From UBA1127 sp034422455 (GTDB lineage Bacteria > Chloroflexota > Dehalococcoidia > Lucifugimonadales > UBA1127), in NCBI GenBank assembly GCA_034422455.1, contig DAOUJQ010000017.1:1-64000 (forward strand): DNA of 64,000 nt, read 5' to 3'. Made by a program: the position numbers and the translations under genes. The notes below the pieces were generated by a model, which ran no database searches, had not been told where the DNA came from, and saw nothing but the letters and a program-made list of their open reading frames with translations. Positions 7,730 to 15,820 of this stretch are shown one piece after another (position 1 is the stretch's first letter; every line of letters begins with the position of its first letter).

Positions 7730-7827
7730 GACGTTCCTCCCTTCGGTCTGCACACAGTTCTACGGATTACTGCTGAGTATCCCCAGTGCAAAGCCCCGTT
7801 GTCAAGGCATGGGTTGTTGTAGTATCT

Positions 7828-7842
7828 ATTCCAATGGGGAAT
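7828..7842. promoter_or_regulatory. Candidate LysR-type operator
   Basis: ATTCC-aatgg-GGAAT is a perfect 5-base inverted repeat that fits the T-N11-A rule for LysR-family boxes. It lies 17 bases before the lysR start and about 100 bases before the divergent 7729 start, in the only shared control region. Confidence 0.5.
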
Positions 7843-7859
7843 GAACAGAAAGGACGATA

Positions 7860-8768
7860 ATGGAGTTTCGAGAACTGCGCACATTTTGCACTGTGGCCCG
7901 GCTTGGAAGCATTTCTGCGGCGGCCCGCGCACTGGACCTTGGCCAGCCTGCGGCGACGAAGCACCTGAAGAAACTCGAGGAGGAGGTCGGCGTGGACCTG
8001 CTGCTTCGGGGCAAGCGGCCGATCCAGCTCACCGCCGCCGGCACGGTCCTCCTAGAGATGGCCGGTCCCCTCGTCGAGGGCATGGGCGCCCTGGAGACCT
8101 TCCGGTTCGACCTGCAGCAGGCGAGCCCCGTGACCATCGCGAGCACGGCGATCCTGATCGCCCAGGCGCTGCCGGGCCCGGTCCGCAGCTTCCGGCAGAG
8201 GCACCCCGGGCACCTGCTGCGCCTCTGGCCCCGGAACGAGTCCGACATCCTCTCCATGGTTGCCTCGGGCGAGGCGGACTTGGGGATCATCCCCACCGCC
8301 GACGTTCCCGTAGGGTTCGACTTTTTGCCGCTGTTCACCATCCACCGGGTGCTTATTGCCGCAAAGGACCATCCGGTGACCGACCTTTCGGAAATCACCT
8401 ACAGCGCGTTGGCCAGGTGGCCGATGGTCATGATGGGAGCACGCTCCCGGACCCGTCGCCTGCTCGACGATGCCTTTCAGCGTCGCGGCATCAGCTATGA
8501 GCTCGCGGTGGAAACGGACAGTGCGGAGGCCATCAAGCAGTACGTCGCCGGCGGCCAGGGGATATCCGTCCTGCCGAACATCGCCCTCTCAGCGGGAGAC
8601 GCGGCGGACCTGGACATTCTGCCCCTTTCCAACCTCATGCCGGATGACCTGGTCGGCGTCGTGACGCTTCGTGGCAGGCCGGTGTCGCAGATGGCCCAGG
8701 ACTTCATGGAAGAGTTGGGCAGTCTGCGGGCCGAGGGCGGCGACGGCTCGCTGCAGCGGCGCTTGTAG
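7860..8768 (+). CDS. LysR-family transcriptional regulator
   Basis: The protein has 302 residues. The N-terminal winged helix-turn-helix (about 1-60) has the family pattern: MEFRELRTFCTVARLGSISAAARALDLGQPAATKHLKKLEEEVG read in pieces, ending with LLLRGKRPIQLTAAG. Residues about 90-290 form the ligand-binding domain (SMVASGEADLGIIPT, GQGISVLPN). It is transcribed away from the two substrate-binding-like genes, the usual LysR arrangement for control of a neighbouring operon. A dyad with LysR-box spacing precedes it. The inducer is unknown. An aaagga ribosome site precedes the ATG. Confidence 0.93.
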   Translation: MEFRELRTFCTVARLGSISAAARALDLGQPAATKHLKKLEEEVGVDLLLRGKRPIQLTAAGTVLLEMAGPLVEGMGALETFRFDLQQASPVTIASTAILIAQALPGPVRSFRQRHPGHLLRLWPRNESDILSMVASGEADLGIIPTADVPVGFDFLPLFTIHRVLIAAKDHPVTDLSEITYSALARWPMVMMGARSRTRRLLDDAFQRRGISYELAVETDSAEAIKQYVAGGQGISVLPNIALSAGDAADLDILPLSNLMPDDLVGVVTLRGRPVSQMAQDFMEELGSLRAEGGDGSLQRRL

Positions 8769-8785
8769 CAGTCACTGGTGTCTAT

Positions 8786-8812
8786 TCACCTTGAGCCTGT
8801 CGAAGGGTTCGC
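8786..8812. repeat. Dispersed palindrome family A
   Basis: accttgagcctgtcgaagg, directly downstream of the lysR stop codon. Confidence 0.75.
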
Positions 8813-8838
8813 CGCACGGGAGTGAGACTCTTTCGCCA

Positions 8839-8867
8839 TTGCAATTCGAACCTTAAAGTACGACAAT
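8839..8867 (+). promoter_or_regulatory. Possible promoter of the hicA-like gene
   Basis: TTGCAA, a 17-base spacer, then GACAAT. Initiation would fall at or within a few bases of the GTG start at 8874, and no ribosome-binding site precedes that start. A leaderless transcript is therefore possible. The -10 match is only four of six. Confidence 0.35.
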
Positions 8868-8873
8868 ACTCTT

Positions 8874-9080
8874 GTGAATGGCCGTGAATTTGTCCGCCGG
8901 GCACGGCGGTACGCTCGCAAGACGAGACAGACCTTCACCTTTGATCCGGCGCACGGCAAGGGCAGCCACGGGCGAGTGCACGTCGGGGATTATTCCACCA
9001 CGGTCAAGTACGGTGAAATTCCCCCCGACCTGTTCGCGGACATGCTGAAACAGTTGGGCATCAACCGAAGGGAGTTCTAG
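8874..9080 (+). CDS. HicA-like mRNA interferase toxin
   Basis: This 68-residue protein has the HicA pattern: an N-terminal helix (MNGREFVRRARRYARK), then GKGSHGRVHVGDYSTTVKYG, which carries the catalytic-type histidine in SHGRV, and a C-terminal helix with LFADMLKQLGI. HicA toxins cleave mRNA and are held in check by HicB. The start is GTG, since an ATG four bases later is out of frame. The next gene starts two bases after the stop and has HicB features. The sequence is somewhat shorter than or equal to typical family length, with no visible damage. Confidence 0.75.
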   Translation: MNGREFVRRARRYARKTRQTFTFDPAHGKGSHGRVHVGDYSTTVKYGEIPPDLFADMLKQLGINRREF

Positions 9081-9082
9081 CG

Positions 9083-9556
9083 GTGCTCTACGTCTATCCA
9101 TGCACGCTCAAGCGCTACAAGGGTGGCGAGTTTGTCACCCACTTCCCGGACGTGCCGGAGGCCTTGACCGGCGCGTATGACCGTGCGGAGACCCTCGCGC
9201 TGGCGGAGGACGCCCTTTCCGTCGCCCTGGCCGGCCATGCCAAGATGGGTTGGGATATCCCAACCCCCAGCGCGCCCAAGCCCGGCCAGGTGATGATTGC
9301 CGTCTACCCCATCGTCGCCGCCAAGCTCGCGCTGTACACCCTCATGCGGCAGCGGGCCATCACCAAGGTCGCACTGGCCGAGAAGCTCGGCATCAGCGAG
9401 GCTGCGGTCCGCAAGCTCGTAAATCCGGACCACCGCTCGCACATCAGCCAGGTGGAAAGGGCGCTCAAGCTCTTGGGCTATTCCCTGTCCCTCTCCGTGA
9501 AGCCTTATGGTGCGCGCATGGATGAGTCCGTCATGGCTTCAAGTGTGCGCGAGTAA
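9083..9556 (+). CDS. HicB-like antitoxin with helix-turn-helix
   Basis: This 157-residue protein begins with a HicB-type partial RNase H-like fold (VTHFPDVPEALTGAYDRAETLALAEDAL, about residues 18-46). It ends with a helix-turn-helix (ITKVALAEKLGISEAAVRKLVN, about 92-113). HicB neutralises HicA and represses the operon through the DNA-binding part. The start is GTG, two bases after the toxin stop, with a gaagggag ribosome site inside the toxin's last codons. The stretch AALAGHAKMGWDIPTPSAPKPG matches the usual link between the two parts, given here in shortened form. Confidence 0.8.
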   Translation: MLYVYPCTLKRYKGGEFVTHFPDVPEALTGAYDRAETLALAEDALSVALAGHAKMGWDIPTPSAPKPGQVMIAVYPIVAAKLALYTLMRQRAITKVALAEKLGISEAAVRKLVNPDHRSHISQVERALKLLGYSLSLSVKPYGARMDESVMASSVRE

Positions 9557-9567
9557 GACGTCTCCCT

Positions 9568-11112
9568 CTACTCCAGCATCACCCGCCGCCGCTTCTGCGG
9601 CACGCCCAGCAGCGTCAGGAACATCACGCTCTTCCCCGCCGCGTGGGGCGAGAAGAACTGCGTCACCTCGTCGTCGAAGAAGGTGAGGCCCGTCGCGCCG
9701 AGCCCCAGCGTGTACGCCGACAGGTACAGCCGTCCCGCCCGGATGCTCGCGTCCAGCTGCGCCGCCCGGTAGCCGCGCGCTCCCATCGTCGCCGTCACGG
9801 CGTCGAGGTCCGTCAGGAAGTAGCAGTTCACCGCGGCGTCGTGGGCCAGCGCCTGGTTCAGGCCCAGGTGGCCCGCGATGAACCTGTTCTCGCCGGAGCG
9901 GAGCATTTCCAGATCGCCCGTCTCCGGGTGGTAAACGTGTCCGCCGGGCGCGAGTCCCTCGACGTCGTTGACGATGAGGTACAGCGTGTTGACCGGCCCG
10001 CTGTCCAGTGATGGCCAGTCGCCCGGCACGGGGCGCATCGCTGCCGCCAGCATCGTCCTCAGCGCGTCCTCGCCGATGGCCACGGGGTTGAACCGCCGCG
10101 TGGACCCGCGCCGGCGGATAACCTGCTCCACAGACTCCATAGGCCCGCTGTCAGTCCGTTCGCCCTGACCCTGTCCTGAGCTTGGCGAAGGAGGGAAATC
10201 GAAGGGCGGGCCCGCCGCCGACCGCCACGCCTCGACGCCCGCCGCGTCCAGCGATGTCGCCGCATGCGCCGTTCGGATGAGCGGGTAGTCGATCTCTTGG
10301 CCCGAGTAGGGCAGCGTCTCCAGCATGACCCGCGCCGGCGCCTCCATCGGCGATACCGCGGTGGCCGGATCGCTTCCGAGCGGGACAATGGCGACCGCGG
10401 CCTCGTGCACGCCGTCCACGTCCACAACGCCGTTGACGTCGGAATCGACGAAGCCCGTGACCACCGCTGCGGGCAGCCCTCGCGACGCAGTCACGGAGAG
10501 CGAGTTCGCCAGGATGGTGCCGCCGTCCCAGTAGGTGTGCCGGTACGCGCGGCTCTGGTACTTCCACGCGTTCCGCCAGAACACGCTCGTGTACACAATC
10601 GACACCGGCGCTGAGGCCACTCCCTCGTGCCCCGCCGTTGCCGACACCAGCGCGCCGCGGTAGTCGCCCTCACGCACCCGCCGCAGTGCGTCATCCTGCG
10701 CGCCGTACTGGTAGACGCCGGCGGGCAAGCCCGGAAGGTCGCCGCACACCAGGTAGAGCTCGATGTGGTACAGCGCGCCGGTGCATGACGCCGCGCGGAA
10801 GGCCATGCGGCCGTTGGGCACCCTGAGCCACTTGGTGATGCCCGCCGACAGCTTCAGCACCGCGGCCACGTCCTCCAACGACGGTGTCCCCGGCGACGTC
10901 GCCACGGCCCCGGCGATGGCCGTGAGCGCCGGCGCCGTCGAGTGCCCCGTCTCCTCAGGGAGAGGCACGGCCTCCGCGCGCCGGTAGAGCTTGTACAGCC
11001 TCGGCAGGATGGAGAAGTCCAGCCGGATGTTCCCCGCCCGCACACTCTCGACGGAGTGGTTGGTCTCGCGGTGGTAGTCCAGGATGGCCTGCACGGCCTC
11101 TGTTGCGTTCAT
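9568..11112 (-). CDS. Double-domain nitroreductase family (SagB-like) protein
   Basis: This 514-residue protein contains two tandem nitroreductase-fold domains, about residues 1-280 and 325-514. The second opens with the family-typical IRRRGSTRRFNP. It includes LGLGATGLTFFDD and ends in LLGVPQKRRR. Such SagB-type dehydrogenases bind FMN and often oxidise azoline rings, but no peptide precursor or cyclase genes lie nearby, so the substrate is unknown. I start at the ATG giving MNATEAVQAIL, which has gaggga upstream. The linker at about residues 305-320 (PSPSSGQGQGERTDSG) is encoded by a dispersed palindromic repeat that inserted in frame. Confidence 0.8.
   Translation of the reverse strand: MNATEAVQAILDYHRETNHSVESVRAGNIRLDFSILPRLYKLYRRAEAVPLPEETGHSTAPALTAIAGAVATSPGTPSLEDVAAVLKLSAGITKWLRVPNGRMAFRAASCTGALYHIELYLVCGDLPGLPAGVYQYGAQDDALRRVREGDYRGALVSATAGHEGVASAPVSIVYTSVFWRNAWKYQSRAYRHTYWDGGTILANSLSVTASRGLPAAVVTGFVDSDVNGVVDVDGVHEAAVAIVPLGSDPATAVSPMEAPARVMLETLPYSGQEIDYPLIRTAHAATSLDAAGVEAWRSAAGPPFDFPPSPSSGQGQGERTDSGPMESVEQVIRRRGSTRRFNPVAIGEDALRTMLAAAMRPVPGDWPSLDSGPVNTLYLIVNDVEGLAPGGHVYHPETGDLEMLRSGENRFIAGHLGLNQALAHDAAVNCYFLTDLDAVTATMGARGYRAAQLDASIRAGRLYLSAYTLGLGATGLTFFDDEVTQFFSPHAAGKSVMFLTLLGVPQKRRRVMLE
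10155..10192. repeat. Dispersed palindrome inside the nitroreductase gene
   Basis: The sequence gttcgccctgaccctgtc followed by ctgagcttggcgaagg is a long-arm family A repeat. It lies within a coding sequence, exactly in the linker between the two nitroreductase domains, and keeps the frame open. Confidence 0.8.
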
Positions 11113-11155
11113 TGCTCCCTCGCGGTCAGGATACCACTCTGAGACACCTCTGTAG

Positions 11156-11185
11156 TTGACATTGAGACTCCCCAATCGCTACCAT
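11156..11185 (+). promoter_or_regulatory. Promoter of the DUF6282-like gene
   Basis: TTGACA (11156-11161), an 18-base spacer and TACCAT (11180-11185), about 36 bases before the ATG at 11222. The -35 is perfect and the -10 is weak. Confidence 0.5.
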
Positions 11186-11221
11186 CGCCCAACATTCATT
11201 GTCTGTTGAGAGGAGAACGCA

Positions 11222-12145
11222 ATGGCAGACCAAGCAGCCGTGAAGGAGCTTGTACGCGGCGCGTACGACATGCACATCCACAGCGAGCCCGACGTGCTGC
11301 CCCGCAAGTTCAACGACATCGTCCTGGCGGAGCACGCCGTCGAGGCCGGCATGGCTGGCGTGGTGCTCAAGTCGCACTACATCTGCACGGCAGACAGGGC
11401 CACCCTAATCAACCAGATGTTCCCCCAGATCAGGGCCTTCGGCGGGCTGGTGCTGAACAACTCGATGGGCGGGATGAACCCCCTCGCTGTCGACGTCGCC
11501 GGGCGCCTCGGCAACAAGGTCGTCTGGTTCCCGACGGTCGATGCGGAGAACGAGGTCAAGAACATCACCGGCGAGAACAATGACGGCAGGCCGCAGCCCT
11601 ACTGGATGACCATCGCCCGGGCCATGCGCGAGAAGGGCATCGCCGGAGACCCGGTCAGGGTGGTCGTCGACGGCAAGGTGACCCACGCCGCCCGTCAGTG
11701 CATGGAGGTCATCGCCGAGTACGACATGATCCTGGCCACCGGCCACATCGCGCCGGAGGAGATGCTGCCCGTGGTGCTCGCCGCCCGGGAGGCCAAGGTC
11801 AACCGCGTGATCATCACCCACCCGGAGTTCCCTGCCACCTACCTCGACCAGGACCAGCAGCGCGCGCTGGGCAAGTACGATGTCATGTTCGAGCGCTGCT
11901 TCACCCAGCCCTACACCAAGAAGGTGGAGTGGGAGACGGTCTACGACAACATCCGCACCATCGGCCCCAGTTCCACCATCCTCTCCACCGACCTTGGCCA
12001 GAGCACGGCGCCCTGGGTCGAGGAGGGTCTCGGCATGTTCATCGAGAACCTGCTCGACAACGGCTTCTCGCCCTCGGAGATCGAAACGATGTCCCACCAC
12101 AACGCAGGCCAGATCCTGGGCCAGCTTGAGCCCGCCAAAGCCTAG
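11222..12145 (+). CDS. DUF6282-like metal-dependent amidohydrolase
   Basis: This 307-residue protein opens with YDMHIHSEPD, a metal-binding HxH motif of the amidohydrolase/PHP type. Further candidate metal ligands are KSHY (about residue 51), ATGHI (about 174), ITHPEF (about 200) and STDLGQ (about 259). This pattern matches proteins annotated DUF6282. The substrate is unknown and no signal peptide is present. gagaggagaa gives a strong ribosome site eight bases before the ATG. A perfect terminator hairpin follows at 12167, so this is probably a one-gene transcript divergent from the nitroreductase. Confidence 0.75.
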   Translation: MADQAAVKELVRGAYDMHIHSEPDVLPRKFNDIVLAEHAVEAGMAGVVLKSHYICTADRATLINQMFPQIRAFGGLVLNNSMGGMNPLAVDVAGRLGNKVVWFPTVDAENEVKNITGENNDGRPQPYWMTIARAMREKGIAGDPVRVVVDGKVTHAARQCMEVIAEYDMILATGHIAPEEMLPVVLAAREAKVNRVIITHPEFPATYLDQDQQRALGKYDVMFERCFTQPYTKKVEWETVYDNIRTIGPSSTILSTDLGQSTAPWVEEGLGMFIENLLDNGFSPSEIETMSHHNAGQILGQLEPAKA

Positions 12146-12166
12146 CCGCCGAACGAACGACCAGCA

Positions 12167-12197
12167 AGGAGGGGCCTTCCACCGGGAGGCCCCTCCT
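12167..12197 (+). terminator. Stem-loop terminator
   Basis: AGGAGGGGCCT (12167-12177) pairs perfectly over 11 bases with AGGCCCCTCCT (12187-12197), followed by gttatgg. It stands 21 bases after the DUF6282-like stop codon. Confidence 0.75.
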
Positions 12198-12253
12198 GTT
12201 ATGGTCATGGCTTCTCGGAGGTGTCATCAGTGCCTCTAAATGAGCAATGAGCA

Positions 12254-12350
12254 TGAAATGAACGGGAAATGAAATGGAAGTGAATCCAGCTTTTCGATGG
12301 TGTATCATATCTTAAATTGGTGCAATGATCTCGAAATGAACTGGAAACGA
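12254..12350. repeat. Pair of direct repeats before the Fic gene
   Basis: gaaatgaacgggaaatga (12254-12271) and gaaatgaactggaaacga (12333-12350) match at 16 of 18 positions. They lie 79 bases apart and bracket a candidate -10 (tatcat, 12303-12308). The second ends seven bases before the GTG start. They may be operator sites for autoregulation. The tract is visibly more A/T-rich than its surroundings. Confidence 0.5.
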
Positions 12351-12357
12351 GCAGCAC

Positions 12358-13584
12358 GTGACCACTCCATCTGCCAGTCGCTACATTTTCCCCCAGCAAT
12401 GGCTGCGTTATGATGTCTTGTCCATTGCTGGGCTGCTGATTGAGGCCAAGACAGCAGCGGGCGTACTGCGTCAAATGCCTTACCTTCCCCACTGGATAGA
12501 ACAGGCGCACAATGAGCAATTGCGGTTGGAGGCTGTCGGAACCACGCGGATTGAGGGTGCGGTGTTCAGTCCTCAGGAGCAGGTTCAGGCCTTGGACCCG
12601 GACGCGGTAGTCGCCAACCTCAACAGGTCCCAGCGGCAGCTCCGCAGCGCCAACGATGCATATCGGTGGCTGCGTGACCTGCCCGCCACCCGCCCGGTCA
12701 CCGAGCAACTGGTGTTGGAAATCCACCGCCGAATTGTCACCGGTTGTGACGATGACCATTGCGAGCCAGGGGCCTTGCGCCGCACCGGGTCAAACGTCAC
12801 GTTTGGGTCTCCCCTCTGCCGAGGAGCGAAGGGCGGTGAAGAGGTCGCTGTTGCCTTTGACGCTCTCTGCCAAGCCATTGCAACGGAGTTCAGGGGACAC
12901 GACCCCATTATTCAAGCAATGGCTACCCACTACCACATCGGGGCAATGCATCCCTTCGATGACGGCAATGGCCGCACCGCCCGCGCTTTGGAGGCCTTCA
13001 TGCTGCAGGCAGCGGGGGTCAACGACATGGTGATGGTCAGCCTCTCCAATTACTACTATGAGAATCAGAATGCGTACCTGGTTGCCCTATATGAGTCACG
13101 AAGTAGGGGCCACGACCTTACGCCCTTCTTGGCCTTTGCTCTGCCGGCAGTCACGGAACGTTGCAATGCTCTTGTTCAAGACATCACGGCTCACACCAAG
13201 CGGCTGCTGTTCCGTGAGTTCGCTCAGTCGCTATTTGGCAGATTGCGGAAACCTCGCCGCAGGGCACTGGCGGCGAGGCAGTTACGTATACTTGACCTGT
13301 TGTTGGATTCAGGACCGCTCAGTCCAGACGAGTGGGTACTCAGATCCATGCCGTATTACACAGGCCTCCAGCATCCCGCAAGGGCGCATGGCCGGGATAT
13401 TGCAGGATTGTTCAATATCTCCGCTATAGACATGCAGGATGGCAGGATTGCCGTCAACCTGGATTGGCCAAAGCAGTTCTCGGAGTCGGAACTCCTGGAG
13501 AGATATGAGAATATGCCATTGACTGGTGGCGTCGCTCATCCAGCCATGCCCGAGCTGTCGCGGCTGCTGGGTCGCCAACGCTAG
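12358..13584 (+). CDS. Fic domain protein (AMPylase-type)
   Basis: The protein has 408 residues. The Fic active-site motif HPFDDGNGRTAR is at 198-209, with catalytic H198. The N-terminal inhibitory motif [ST]xxxE[GN] is present as T62-TRI-E66-G67, which makes this a class II, self-inhibited Fic protein. Fic enzymes usually transfer AMP from ATP onto a target hydroxyl. The C-terminal part (about 290-408) resembles the winged-helix region common in bacterial Fic proteins. The start is GTG. Base composition is more A/T-rich than neighbouring housekeeping genes, suggesting recent acquisition. It stands alone between a terminator and a convergent VOC gene. Confidence 0.92.
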   Translation: MTTPSASRYIFPQQWLRYDVLSIAGLLIEAKTAAGVLRQMPYLPHWIEQAHNEQLRLEAVGTTRIEGAVFSPQEQVQALDPDAVVANLNRSQRQLRSANDAYRWLRDLPATRPVTEQLVLEIHRRIVTGCDDDHCEPGALRRTGSNVTFGSPLCRGAKGGEEVAVAFDALCQAIATEFRGHDPIIQAMATHYHIGAMHPFDDGNGRTARALEAFMLQAAGVNDMVMVSLSNYYYENQNAYLVALYESRSRGHDLTPFLAFALPAVTERCNALVQDITAHTKRLLFREFAQSLFGRLRKPRRRALAARQLRILDLLLDSGPLSPDEWVLRSMPYYTGLQHPARAHGRDIAGLFNISAIDMQDGRIAVNLDWPKQFSESELLERYENMPLTGGVAHPAMPELSRLLGRQR

Positions 13585-13622
13585 AGCAGTCCTTCGTTTC
13601 CCGCTCACTTTCCGGCAAGCAG

Positions 13623-13991
13623 CTACCCCTCCTGCCGCAGCCCGTACCAGTTGCCGTCCTCGTCGATGAAGATCGCGAACCATGCCCATGGCATCTGCCG
13701 AGGTTCCATGGTGAACTCCACGCCCCGGCCGGCCATCCCCTCGTAGGTGGCTTGGATGTCGTCGCATGCGAAGACAATGGACGGCTTCCGCTCCGCCCAG
13801 TCCTCCATCATCGTCTTCGGGTAGATCACGAGGTGCGATTCGCCGCCCGGCGGGCCGACCTCGATCCACTTTGCGTTCGGGCCCATGTCGGCCTCGAAGC
13901 GCAGCTCGAATCCAACCCGTTCCGTCCAGAACCCGACGGCCGCTGCCTGGTCATCGACGTACACTGCTTGCGTTGCGATCTTCGTAATCAT
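13623..13991 (-). CDS. VOC (glyoxalase/bleomycin-resistance) family protein
   Basis: This 122-residue protein has the vicinal-oxygen-chelate pattern. It begins with a beta strand (TQAVYVDDQAAAVGFWTERVGF), then HLVIYP, and a second half with FACDDIQATYEGMAGRGVEF and AIFIDEDGNWYGL. Proteins of this class bind a metal and act in dioxygenation, isomerisation or drug binding, and nothing here fixes the substrate. I start at the ATG giving MITKIATQAV. Eleven further upstream codons are open but basic and unlike the family. Confidence 0.85.
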   Translation of the reverse strand: MITKIATQAVYVDDQAAAVGFWTERVGFELRFEADMGPNAKWIEVGPPGGESHLVIYPKTMMEDWAERKPSIVFACDDIQATYEGMAGRGVEFTMEPRQMPWAWFAIFIDEDGNWYGLRQEG

Positions 13992-14146
13992 CGGTTGCCT
14001 TCTCCGGCTCGTACTGAATGTCAACCTAGTCTACTACGTGAGGGCTCTGGCGTTGGCGCCGATCAGGCGGAACCGCGACTGCCCATTGAAGCGCGTTCAA
14101 AAATGCCGTATTCTAGCTTGGCCACACACGTTTGAGGGGGATTGGT

Positions 14147-14341
14147 ATGACCTCTGGCAGCACTCGCACCCTGCTCCACACCGTCGACGGCCCCAACGGC
14201 AGCGCCTTGCTGTACGAGGTGGTGAGTCCCGGCCAGGCCCAGCCCAGCTATGAGGTGGAGTTCGGCGGCACGACGAGCCAGTTCAAGAGCATGGGTGAAG
14301 CCTACATCGAGGCCGGCGTCCTGTCCGGCACGCCTACGTAG
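14147..14341 (+). CDS. Small uncharacterised protein
   Basis: I do not recognise this 64-residue protein. It starts at an ATG with a gaggggg ribosome site six bases upstream (a TTG start 15 bases earlier is also open). It contains LLHTVDGPNGSALLYEVV and a YEVEFGGTTSQFKSMGEAYIEAG segment, suggesting a small beta-then-helix fold. There is no signal or membrane segment. Its 3' end overlaps the stop of the convergent MFS gene by eight bases. Confidence 0.55.
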   Translation: MTSGSTRTLLHTVDGPNGSALLYEVVSPGQAQPSYEVEFGGTTSQFKSMGEAYIEAGVLSGTPT

Positions 14342-15728
14342 CCCCAGGGCGCTTGGGGGTGCGGTTGCCGCTCGGCTGGCCGCGCCCCCGTGTCCCGTTC
14401 AACGTCCTCCGTTCGACGTCCCGCTCCCGTCGCGTCAACACCTGTCTGCGCAGATCGGCCCACCGTCGCGCGGGCAGGGGCGGCCGTTTTGCTGCCAGGA
14501 AGAACACCGCCCCGATCCCCGTTATGGCCGCCAGGATCACGAACCCCAGCTGGTAGTCGCCGCGTGCGTCCCGCATGAACCCCGCAAACACCGGCCCGGA
14601 CATGATGCCGAGCGTCACGATGACTGCGGACAGCCCCATGATGGTCCCCAACGACTGCCGCCCGAAGTAGTCGGCGCGAATGGCGCCCATGAGCGGTCCT
14701 CGGCCTCCCCACGCCAGTCCGTGGATGATGGCAAAGACGTAGACTTGCCACAGCGACGCGGCGAACGTGATTCCCAGGAGCCCCACGCAGTGCGCCACCA
14801 TGCCCGCCGCGCAGATGAGCCGCTTGTCCACTCTGTCGCCAAGAAACCCTCCGCCGATCTGTCCCACCATGGAGGTCATGGTCATCACCGTGACCACCAC
14901 TGCGGCCGATTCCAGCGATACCTCCAACCGCTGAACAATATGGGGGATGAGGTGCAGCATGATCGCGCCGACGACGAGCAGGGCGCTCCCATGGCCGAAT
15001 GAGATCAGCCAGAAAGCGGGCGTGCGAATTGCCTCACCAACGGTGAAGTCGCGGCCTGTGTCGACCGGCCGGGAAGCGTTGCCGCTCGATGCGAGGCCGG
15101 GACCGCCGTCGGGCTGCATGCCGTAGCGCTCCGGCCGCCCGCGAATGAGCGGCATCAGCGGCAGCCCCACGGCGAGGATGATCACGCATGACGCGATGGC
15201 CGTCGCCCGCCATCCGTACGTGTTCAGCGATATGGCCACGAGGGGCACCAGCATGCTGCCGAGCCCCAGCCCCGTCGTGGACAGGGCCAGCGCCATTGCC
15301 CGGTGCCGCCGGAACCAGTTGGCCACGGCGACCATCAGCGTCAGGTATCCGCTCAGCCCGAATCCCACGGACAGGACCACGGAGACCAGGTAGAAGCCCA
15401 GCAGCGTTTCGACCTGGCTGAGCAGCAGGAACCCCAGGGCAAGGACTACGACGCCGGCGGTAAGCACCACCCTCGGCCCCAACCGGTCGACGAGCAGCCC
15501 CTGCGCAGGCCCCAGGATCCCGTTTTGCAGCTGCAGGATCGAGAACGCCCATGCGAGGGCCGCGCTGCTCCAGCCGAACTCGTCCTGAAGCCGCAGGAAG
15601 TAGGCGCCGAACGCCTGCAGCAGCAAGCCGATTTGCAGCCCCTGGACGACTACCGCCGCAAAGACAATCCACCAGCCAAAGAACAATCGGCCTGCGTTCT
15701 TCTTGACTATGTCGGTTGCTGTTGGCAA
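14334..15728 (-). CDS. MFS transporter (paralogue 1)
   Basis: This 464-residue protein has about twelve hydrophobic segments. It opens with LFFGWWIVFAAVVVQG and AFGAYFLRLQDEFGW, a signature of the monocarboxylate/oxalate-formate antiporter-like branch of the major facilitator superfamily. The loop between segments 2 and 3 has LVDRLGPR, the usual MFS motif A position. The predicted role is solute transport across the inner membrane with unknown substrate. The start appears to be TTG at 15728, because no ATG or GTG fits better. The last 60 residues are Arg-rich. The adjacent minus-strand gene is a close paralogue. Confidence 0.85.
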   Translation of the reverse strand: MPTATDIVKKNAGRLFFGWWIVFAAVVVQGLQIGLLLQAFGAYFLRLQDEFGWSSAALAWAFSILQLQNGILGPAQGLLVDRLGPRVVLTAGVVVLALGFLLLSQVETLLGFYLVSVVLSVGFGLSGYLTLMVAVANWFRRHRAMALALSTTGLGLGSMLVPLVAISLNTYGWRATAIASCVIILAVGLPLMPLIRGRPERYGMQPDGGPGLASSGNASRPVDTGRDFTVGEAIRTPAFWLISFGHGSALLVVGAIMLHLIPHIVQRLEVSLESAAVVVTVMTMTSMVGQIGGGFLGDRVDKRLICAAGMVAHCVGLLGITFAASLWQVYVFAIIHGLAWGGRGPLMGAIRADYFGRQSLGTIMGLSAVIVTLGIMSGPVFAGFMRDARGDYQLGFVILAAITGIGAVFFLAAKRPPLPARRWADLRRQVLTRRERDVERRTLNGTRGRGQPSGNRTPKRPGAT

Positions 15729-15820
15729 ATGAAGACCCCAATCTCGTACAACGGGAACGCGCGGGGCATGGTTCGCCCGCGATGGCTCGTTCCTGCTGGA
15801 AAGGCGATTCGCTCAGCCGG

